DNA from: Aureococcus anophagefferens
Lineage: Eukaryota; Sar; Pelagophyceae; Pelagomonadales; Pelagomonadaceae
Reading direction: 5' to 3'
Length of the DNA stretch: 64,000 nucleotides
Assembly: GCF_000186865.1 (NCBI RefSeq)
Contig: NW_008705567.1
Location: 1,739,057 to 1,803,056, forward strand
In this document: positions 58,021 through 64,000 of the stretch, piece after piece
How positions within the stretch are numbered: the stretch's first letter is position 1
How the letters are laid out: each line of letters begins with the position of its first letter
Translations under genes and position numbers: made by a program
The notes under the pieces: model-generated
Told to the model about the DNA's origin: nothing
What the model saw: the letters and a program-made list of their open reading frames with translations, nothing else
Database searches by the model: none

Positions 58021-59234
58021 TTAGAGGGCGATCTTGTTGAGGACGTAGAGGTAGTGCGCGCCGGCGACGGCCGCGCCGAGCGCGGAGCCGGACGCGAGCT
58101 TCTTCGCCGCCTTGCGGACCTCGCGGCACGACGCGGCGACGTCGACGCCGATGTCGACGAGCTTGACGTGGATCATCTCGTCGACGAAGACGTGGACCCA
58201 GGCACTGTAGCGCAGCCCCAGACCCGCGGCGAACTCGACGGCGAAGAGGAGCAGCGCGCAGATGGCGAGGAACGCGAGCGCCGCGATGGCGCCGGAGAAC
58301 TCGGCGAGGTCGAGGTAGACGGACGCCTTGTGCGACCGCGTGACGCGCAGCGCGCGCACGAGCAGGTAGCCGAGGGCGTACGCGACGAACGTGAGCGCGA
58401 GCTCGGCCTGCGCGACGAGGACGACGACGCGGTCGTCCTGCCAGTTCTCGCGGACGAACTCGGCCCAGGCCGCGAGCCGGTCGAACTTGCCCCAGTCCTT
58501 CTGCTCGTCGATGGTCGCGGCGACGACCGTGTCCCTGGGAAACGCGGCGGGTCGCGGCGCGGGAGAGAAACGGGACGCGGGGCGACGCGCTTGACGGCCT
58601 GGTGCGTGTTGCGCGCGATCTGCTTCGCGAGGTCGCCCGTGTCCCACGAGTGTTCGTGGCCCTCGCGCTTCTCGCAGAGCGTCAGGAGGACGTCCGCGTG
58701 GCAGTTCTCCGTGCCCTTGCCGAGGCCCCGGTGGATCTTGAAGCCGCACGCGCCGCGGCACCGGAAGCCGTTGCCGATGATGACGCCGCCGCAGTTGTCG
58801 CAGTAGTCCGGCAGGTAAAAGTAGGTCGGCTCGAAGTCGTGCGGCGCGAGGATCGAGGCGCTCCGCTTCGGCGGCTTCCGCGCCGGCGCCGCGGCCTCGT
58901 CCCCCGCGCCGGGCCGGGGCAGCGTCTCCGGCTCGTCCTCGTCCTCGTCGCCGGCGATGTCCGAGACGGAGCGGCTCCAGACGACGCCGCTCTCGCGCCG
59001 GGTGCGCTCCGTGAAGGACTGGGACCCGTCGTTGTCGTACCACGCGACCGCCTTCCCGGGGGTGTCCTCTTCGGGGTCCGCGTCCGCCGCGCTGGGGCGC
59101 CGGGGTTTCGACGAGGGCACTTCTTCGGGGCCCTCATCGGCGCAGATGCAGCCCTTGCTGCCCGTCAAGTCCACGCGCTCCATGGTCGAGGTCGGGCTCC
59201 GCGGCACCTCCTCGGGGCCCTGGTCCTCGTCCAT
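58021..59234 (-). CDS. C1-domain protein with two transmembrane helices
   Basis: Exon 1 runs from 59234 (MDEDQGPEEV) to 58591 and exon 2 from 58534 to 58021, giving 385 residues. The 56-nt intron 58590-58535 ends TTTCCCAG; only a GC donor (AA joined at GCGCGTC) keeps phase, joining HQAVK to DTVVAATI. A C1 zinc finger lies at about residues 133-183 (HDFEPTYFYLPDYCDNCGG, GFRCRGACGFKIHRGLG), with the His/Cys ligands of diacylglycerol/phorbol-type C1 domains. Exon 2 has two hydrophobic helices (LALTFVAYALGYLLVRAL and AIAALAFLAICALLLFAVE). A membrane protein responding to lipid is plausible. An upstream Met at 59390 is only 13 nt from the divergent gene and is less likely. Confidence 0.66.
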
Positions 59235-59402
59235 GCCGCTGCTCCAGTCGTGGCGGACTGGAATGAACGGCTGCCCGAGCCGACCCTGAAGAAGAAATTG
59301 ACGGCGATCCTGATTGGTCGAGGCGGGCAGCTTCGGATGGTGTTCGGATGGTAGCAATTCGAAAGCAACCTCCTCCACCGTGAGCGACACGCACGCACCA
59401 AC

Positions 59403-60439
59403 ATGGCCGCCACTACGCTCCTCGCCATCGCCCTACTCCACACGGCCTCCGCCTCGCTCTCGATCCGCGCGCGCTACCGCGGCGCGGACTTCCTGGAACA
59501 CTTCGACTTCTTTTCCGCCGACGACCCGACGCACGGCTGGGTCGACTACCTTGACCGCGGCGACGCCATGGCGGCGGGCCTCGTCGACGTCGCGGACGAC
59601 GGCACCTTCTTCATGGGCGCGGGACGACCGAAGACCGCGTCCGCGCGGCTGCCGTCCGTGCGCATCGAGGGCCGGCACAGCATCGCCGGCGGCCTCACGG
59701 TCCTCGACATCGAGGCCATGCCCGTGGGCTGCGGCGCGTGGCCCGCGTTCTGGATGTGCAACCAGACGGATCCGGCCACCGCGGGCACGCCCGCCGCGTG
59801 GCCGGCGGGCGGCGAGATCGACGTCCTCGAGGGCGTCCACCTGAGCCGGGTCTCCGCGACGACGCTCCACGCGGGGCCGGGCTGCAGCCGCAAGTTCAAG
59901 AGCGCCTACGCGGCGCCGCCCTACGCGGGCAACGAGACGTGGAACGGCGACTGCAACGCCGGCACGGGCTGCGGCATCGTCGGCGCCGAGGGCGGCATGG
60001 GCGCGGGCTTCAACGACCTCGGCGGCGGCGTCTACGCGACCGAGTTTGCGCCCCGGGGCGGGGCGCAGGCCATCAAGGTCTGGTTCCGGAGCTGCCCGAC
60101 TTCTCGCGCGACGAAATCGACACGGCGGACTGGCGCCTGCCCGTGGCCCACTTCTCCCTGGCCGACGACACGGGCTGCGGCGACGCCTTCAAAAACCAGA
60201 AGATCATCTTCAACCTGGCGTTCTGCGGCGACTGGGCGGGCAACGTCTGGGGCGCGTCGACCTGCGCGGACCGCGCGGCGACGTGCGAGGCGTTCCTCGA
60301 GTCCCAGTTCGACAACGACGACTACTTCGCGCACCTCCACTTCGCCGTGAACGAGGTGTCCATCTTCCAGACCGACGCCCAGTTCCGCGACTCGCGCTAC
60401 GCGCCGCCCCGGCCCGCGAACGCGTCCCACGCGCCTTAA
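59403..60439 (+). CDS. Secreted GH16 beta-glucanase (laminarinase type), one-base frame break
   Basis: Starts MAATTLLAIALLHTASASLS, a signal peptide. A family-16 glycosyl hydrolase fold follows: WVDYLDRGDAMAAGL, GRHSIAGGLTVLDIEAMPVG, WPAFWMCNQTDPA and the catalytic motif GGEIDVLEG near residue 137, with the nucleophile and acid/base glutamates in ExDxxE. GNETWNGDCNAGTGCG and GGVYATEFAPRGGAQ are typical later strands. Near 60,085-60,095 (IKVWFR) the frame must shift back by one base to continue LPDFSRDEIDTADWRLPVAHF and IFNLAFCGDWAGNVWG. The last codons end with a TAA at 60437-60439 that overlaps the stop of the convergent gene. It likely cleaves 1,3-beta-glucans such as chrysolaminarin. Cys-rich. 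Confidence 0.8.
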
Positions 60440-61483
60440 AACCCGATGCTCACCTTCGGCTTCTTCGCGTCTTCGAGGCGCTTCGCGATCTTCGCCAGGT
60501 CCCCCTCGGGCCCGACGTCCGGCGCGTCCACGCCGCACGCACTGAGGCGGACCATGCTCCGCTCGAGGGCCGCGTGGCCGAAGAGGCGCGCGACGCGCAG
60601 CGGGCTCCGCGTCATGTGCCGCATCGTCCCGAGCGAGCAGCCGCCGGCGAGCGCGAGGTACTCGACGACGCCCGCGTGGCCCCGGTTCGCCGCGGCGGCG
60701 AGCGCGTCGTCGCGCGCGACCGCGCCGTCCTCGGGCGCGTGGCCGCCGAGGAGGCAGAGCAGGTGGACGACGCGGACGCGGTCGCGCTCCGCGGCGAGCG
60801 TGAGGTACGTCGCCCTCGAGGCAGTCGCGCACGCCGGCGACGTCGCCCGCCTTGGCGCAGTTGCAGAGCGCGTTCGTCTCGATGCGCTGGTCCGCGCCAC
60901 TGGAATCTACTCGCAATCGCAACGCCCGCGCGTAGCGGTCGCGGCGCGACGCCTCGAGAGCGAGGCGCCCCCAGCCCCAGCCCTCCCAGCCCTCCCGGCT
61001 CCAGCCGCGGGCTTCGAAGTCGTACGTCGACGTCCGCCGCCGCAGCTCGCGCGCCGCGGCCTCGCCGAAGACCGCCAACGCGCCGGCGACGCGGAGGCGG
61101 CCCAGCGTCGACCAGCCGACGTAGGAGAGCGCGACGTGGCCGAGCTGCTCGACGGCGACGCTCCGCCGCGAGTCCGCGGGCGCGTCCGCGGACGGCGGCG
61201 GCGCGGCGCGGACGCGCACGGCGGCGAGCCGCCGGCGCCGCTGCGCGTCGGCCACGCAGGCGACCATGTCGGGGTCCAGCACCTCCGTCGCCTCTTTCGT
61301 GTCCTCCTCGACGGCGGGCGCCGCGGGCTCGGCGGCCTTCTGCGCGCGACGGCTGCGAAGAAAGGCCCTGAAGCCCTCGTCGCGGGCCTTGAGCCGCTCG
61401 AAGGAGCGAAGGCGGGCCTCCATCACTTGATTTTGGGCTGCTTGTTCAGAGCCGTCGAAGGCGGGAAGGCCGGCCTCCATCAC
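60436..61483 (-). CDS. F-box-like/ankyrin-repeat protein, frameshifted
   Basis: The N-terminus (MEARLRSFERLKARDEGFRA) is charged. Around residues 110-150 VALSYVGWSTLGRLRVAGAL and VFGEAAARELRRR resemble an F-box-like helix bundle. Ankyrin-type repeats follow (NALCNCAKAGDVAGVRDCLE). At 60,816-60,818 an extra G in a GGG run breaks the frame; skipping it continues ATYLTLAAERDRVRVVHLLC and DDALAAAANRGHAGVVEYLA, clear ankyrin helices, to the end AKKPKVSIGF. The combination suggests a substrate adaptor, but the F-box assignment is weak. The first 20 residues are a near duplicate (MEAGLPAFDG and MEARLRSFER) from a DNA repeat. The stop overlaps that of GH16 by three bases within TTAA. Confidence 0.6.
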
Positions 61484-61491
61484 TTGATTTT
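61416..61491. repeat. 57-bp-spaced direct repeat at the start of the ankyrin gene
   Basis: GCCTCCATCACTTGATTTT occurs at 61416-61434 and 61473-61491. The unit duplicates the start-codon region in frame (19 codons), giving two candidate Met starts for the minus-strand gene and keeping the reading frame. Confidence 0.8.
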
Positions 61492-61563
61492 AGGAAGCTG
61501 GTTCAAGAAGCGTTCAATAACGGGTTTGAATTTTTAAACTTAGATAATGGAGGCAGCCCGACG

Positions 61564-62979
61564 ATGAGGCGCGTCGCCGCGCTGCTGTGCGCGCTGGCGC
61601 TCCTCGGCGAGCCCGCGCCGCCGAAGCGGAGCGCGGGCGGCCAGAGGAAGAAGCGCGGCGCCGGGCGGCCGGGCCCCGCCGAGGCCGACGCCTTCGGGCG
61701 GCCGCCGCCCCAGCCCGGCGCGGCCAAGCGGCGGCCGAACCCCGGGAAGCGCAAGAAGCCGCCGCCGGTGCTCGCGCCGTCGGCCGAGCTGCTCGCCATC
61801 GAGCAAATGTACAACCTGAGCCACGCGTCCGCCGGCCGCGCGGCGATCGACGAGGCCGTGAAATTCGTCGCCGACGAGGGCGCGTCGCACGTCGGCGCGC
61901 GCGCGAGCGCCGTGCTCGCCAAGCTCCTCGAGGGGCGCGCCGTCGCGCCGGGCGCCTCCGAGGTCGACGCGCTCGCCGCGCGGCGGCGAGCGGACCTGCC
62001 GACGTGCAACGTCACGAAGGGCGCGATCGCCGAGGAGGGCGTCTTCCTCTACCGCGGCGACGACGCCGCGGCGCCCTACGGCTACGACTGCTGGATCCTG
62101 CGCGCGCGCTACCACGTCGCCCCGGCCTGCGAGAAGCGGCCGCCGATCTGGCGCTGGCACTGGACGCTGCTGAGCGAGGCCGCGGGCCGCTGCGCCATGC
62201 CCGACGTGAGCGACCCGGCGGCCGTCGCCGCGGCCTACGCGCGGCGCGCGGAGCGGCGGCGGCCGCGCGGCGACCCCGTCACCGTCGTGTTTCTGGGGCT
62301 GAGCTTCATGGGCCAGCCCTTCATCGCCGTCGGCTGCGCCGCGGAATCGAAGCTCACGGGCGGCGCGGTGCGCACGCGGCTCGAGGACCCCGGCGAGGAG
62401 CCCGACTGGCGGCCCATCGCCGACGTGCGCCAGCCCGACGCCTCGGGCCGGCCGGGCCACTGCACGGGCTTCGCGCGCGACGACGTGCCGGCGTGGTACC
62501 CGAAGGCGCTCCACGGCGGCGCGCGGCCGCCCTTCCAGCGGCCGGCGACGTGCACGGCCGACGGCGGCTTCTACGAGTTCGCGGGCCCCGACGCGACGCT
62601 GCGGCTGTGCTACAAGTACCACTTCGGGGCCGTGCGCGACAGGGCCGTCGACGCGCCGTGCGGCATCCCGCTCGACGAGGTCGACGTGCTCCTCTCCTAC
62701 GCGCGGCGCGACGAGGTCGTGTCCAAGGTCCCCCGCCTCGACCCGCGCCACGACGACTACCTCGGCGCCGCGGTCGAGTCCGTCGACGGCATCTACCAGA
62801 GCGCGCTCGTGCCCCAGCTCAGGCGCGCCTTCGCGCGCCGCGGCATGCCGGAGCCGCCGCAGAGCTACCCGCGCGCGACGCCCCAGGCGTGCGCGCGCGT
62901 CGACGTCCACTTCGCCCACCCGGGCGTGCCGGACTTCGCCGCGCGGGCCTGGCTCGCCATGATCGCCACGGGGCTGTAG
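61564..62979 (+). CDS. Secreted or Golgi-lumenal protein, unknown
   Basis: A 471-residue protein. The signal peptide is MRRVAALLCALALLGEPAP, followed by a Lys/Pro/Gly-rich basic linker of about 55 residues. The globular part begins around residue 70 (APSAELLAIEQMYNL). Notable motifs are LPTCNVTKGAIAEEGVFLYR, YGYDCWILRARYHV, PVTVVFLGLSFMGQPFIAV (a strand-turn of SGNH/PC-esterase appearance), GGFYEFAGPDATLRLCYKY and DVLLSYARRDEVVSKVPRL. It has paired cysteines and an N-glycosylation site, consistent with the secretory route. No family is assigned with confidence. It ends 7 nt from the rhomboid stop. Confidence 0.55.
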   Translation: MRRVAALLCALALLGEPAPPKRSAGGQRKKRGAGRPGPAEADAFGRPPPQPGAAKRRPNPGKRKKPPPVLAPSAELLAIEQMYNLSHASAGRAAIDEAVKFVADEGASHVGARASAVLAKLLEGRAVAPGASEVDALAARRRADLPTCNVTKGAIAEEGVFLYRGDDAAAPYGYDCWILRARYHVAPACEKRPPIWRWHWTLLSEAAGRCAMPDVSDPAAVAAAYARRAERRRPRGDPVTVVFLGLSFMGQPFIAVGCAAESKLTGGAVRTRLEDPGEEPDWRPIADVRQPDASGRPGHCTGFARDDVPAWYPKALHGGARPPFQRPATCTADGGFYEFAGPDATLRLCYKYHFGAVRDRAVDAPCGIPLDEVDVLLSYARRDEVVSKVPRLDPRHDDYLGAAVESVDGIYQSALVPQLRRAFARRGMPEPPQSYPRATPQACARVDVHFAHPGVPDFAARAWLAMIATGL

Positions 62980-62986
62980 CGGCCAG

Positions 62987-63766
62987 TTACCACAGCTTGA
63001 ACCGCGGCCGCTTCGCGCGCGCGCGCGCGAGCCACGACTTCGCGACCTGGGCGGCCCGCAGCTTGGCGCGGTCCGCGTGGATGGCGTAGCCCGCGAGCGT
63101 GCCGACGACCGCGCCCGAGAGGTGGGCCACGTGCGAGACCTGGTCCCGCGCGAAGAAGAAGCGGAAGACCTCGTCGGAGACCCAGAGGCCCGCGGTGAGG
63201 AGGAAGGTCAGCGGCACGACGCCGCTGTGGGCGGAGAGTAAACTGTTGAGCAGGATCAACGCGAAGACGACGCCCGACGCGCCGAGCTGGTAGCCGTTCG
63301 CGGGGCCGAGGGCCATGTGCGCGACGGCCGAGCTCACGGCGACGTAGAGGAAGATTTTGAGCAGGTTCATGGAGCCGAACTCCTTCTCCGACGCCGGCCC
63401 GACGAGGAGCAGGTTCACCATGTTGCCCTTGAGGTGGTCGTAGCCGGTGTGGCCGACGGTGTGCGTCAGCAGCCGCAGGTAGGTCAGCGGGTTCAGCGGG
63501 CTCGCCATGCGGAACGGCGGGCACGCGACGAAGACGTTCGTGCCCGGCGCGACCACGTTGACGAAAAAGACGGCGCAGCAGACGAACGCGAAGCCGAGGA
63601 CGACGGGCGCGTCGACGACGATGCGCCGCAGGAACTCCGCCGCTTTCGGGCCGTACGTGCCCTTGGCTTCGACGACGTCGCAGAACTTGTCCCAGGACTC
63701 GTGGCACTTGACCTGGAGCTGGAGGCCGGTTTCCTCCATGGCTTGCTCGACTTTAGCGGCGTCCAT
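62987..63766 (-). CDS. Rhomboid-family intramembrane serine protease
   Basis: A 259-residue protein with about six transmembrane helices. Catalytic Ser164 sits in QLGASGVVFAL and catalytic His near 215 in SHVAHLSGAVVG, the canonical rhomboid dyad. HTVGHTGYDHLKGNMVNLLL provides the conserved His and Asn of helix 2 (H111, N115), and NPLTYLRLLTHTVGH fits the L1-loop/TM2 region. The soluble N-terminus (MDAAKVEQAMEETGLQL) has no obvious signal. It cleaves transmembrane substrates within the membrane; substrate and compartment are unknown. The C-terminus is basic (ARAKRPRFKLW). All catalytic residues are present, so it should be active rather than a derlin-like relative. Confidence 0.9.
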   Translation of the reverse strand: MDAAKVEQAMEETGLQLQVKCHESWDKFCDVVEAKGTYGPKAAEFLRRIVVDAPVVLGFAFVCCAVFFVNVVAPGTNVFVACPPFRMASPLNPLTYLRLLTHTVGHTGYDHLKGNMVNLLLVGPASEKEFGSMNLLKIFLYVAVSSAVAHMALGPANGYQLGASGVVFALILLNSLLSAHSGVVPLTFLLTAGLWVSDEVFRFFFARDQVSHVAHLSGAVVGTLAGYAIHADRAKLRAAQVAKSWLARARAKRPRFKLW

Positions 63767-63851
63767 CGCGTGGAAGGCAGCCCCGACCGCTGTTGTTGAA
63801 TGTCAACTTGAAGTACAACAAGTTACAGCTTCCACGTTGAGGGGGGTCAGT

Positions 63852-63930
63852 GGCGCCCTCGGCGCCCTCGGCGCCCTCGGGACGAGGGCGCCGCCCCCTC
63901 GGCCGACGCCCTCGGACCCTCGGACGGCGG
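63852..63930. repeat. Short GCGCCCTCG repeat cluster
   Basis: Three perfect GGCGCCCTC units in tandem (from 63852), then degenerate or inverted copies (GAGGGCGCC, GCCCTCGGAC), lie upstream of the rhomboid start at the window edge. They are palindromic enough to form hairpins. No gene is seen in the last 230 nt. Confidence 0.6.
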
Positions 63931-64000
63931 ATCGGCGCCCTCGGACGCTCGGCTTGATCTGAGATCACCTCCCTCAGGCTTCGCTCGTTTTGTGAGATCG

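Noticed and set aside
59235..59390. Upstream start of the C1-domain protein at 59390
   Set aside because: It leaves only 12 nt to the divergent GH16 start, and this segment is lower in GC with poor codon bias; it remains possible.
63852..63930. Telomere-like or satellite array at the window edge
   Set aside because: Only a few 9-bp units that degrade quickly; does not match telomeric repeats.

Overview
This window looks like nuclear DNA of a GC-rich, compact eukaryotic alga, most likely a pelagophyte stramenopile close to Aureococcus (inference). The evidence is eukaryotic gene content (SUN domain, axonemal dynein intermediate chain, RGS domain, C1 domain, NET/Tudor/PWWP chromatin reader, mitochondrial TAM41 and 2-oxoglutarate dehydrogenase), nucleus-encoded plastid-type proteins (a sigma-70 factor with a bipartite leader and an F-A-P cleavage motif), short 52-73 nt introns, and transposon-like introner introns of the kind described in Micromonas and Aureococcus. 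I see no rRNA, tRNA, CRISPR, virus or prophage.

Layout. 0-2.8 kb: a C-terminal gene fragment, two tandem paralogous ankyrin genes and a small membrane protein. 2.8-14 kb: an O-methyltransferase, a secreted Cys-rich protein, MsrA, two membrane proteins, a DnaJ protein, an RGS/PH/LIM-like regulator and an exostosin-like glycosyltransferase. 14-25 kb: a zinc-rich protein, a TrmB-type tRNA methyltransferase, an EF-hand/WD40 flagellar-type protein, TAM41, an AhpD-like protein, a dual-specificity phosphatase and two unknowns. 25-31 kb: one giant IQ-motif/LRR gene interrupted by two family-B introners. 31-44 kb: a seven-EF-hand protein, a thioredoxin-like/2OG-oxygenase protein carrying an introner, an Asp/Asn-hydroxylase-like protein, a SUN protein, a VOC protein, a FAM177-like protein and the plastid sigma factor. 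44-54.6 kb: mitochondrial OGDH and dynein IC138/DNAI4, each split by a family-A introner, then an N-acetylneuraminate lyase-like protein, a plastid TPR protein and HslU. 54.8-64 kb: a NET-bromo-Tudor-PWWP protein, a small membrane protein, a C1-domain membrane protein, a GH16 glucanase, an ankyrin protein, an unknown secreted protein and a rhomboid.

Genes alternate strands and are packed very tightly. Several convergent pairs end within 13 nt of each other and two pairs overlap at their stop codons, so 3-prime transcript overlap is likely. There are no operons. Shared themes are flagellum/cytoskeleton (DNAI4, EF-hand/WD40, IQ/LRR, EF-hand proteins), mitochondrial functions (OGDH, TAM41, HslU) and plastid functions (sigma factor, TPR protein).

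The most notable system is the set of five introner introns in two related families. Each is flanked by an 8-bp target-site duplication. The upstream duplication supplies the GT or GC donor and the element terminus supplies the AG acceptor. Two family-B copies sit in opposite orientations in the same gene and both give an open frame when removed. Five genes also need a one-base shift and a sixth needs a 35-nt micro-intron or a shift to restore the family reading frame; these may be assembly indels or very short introns.
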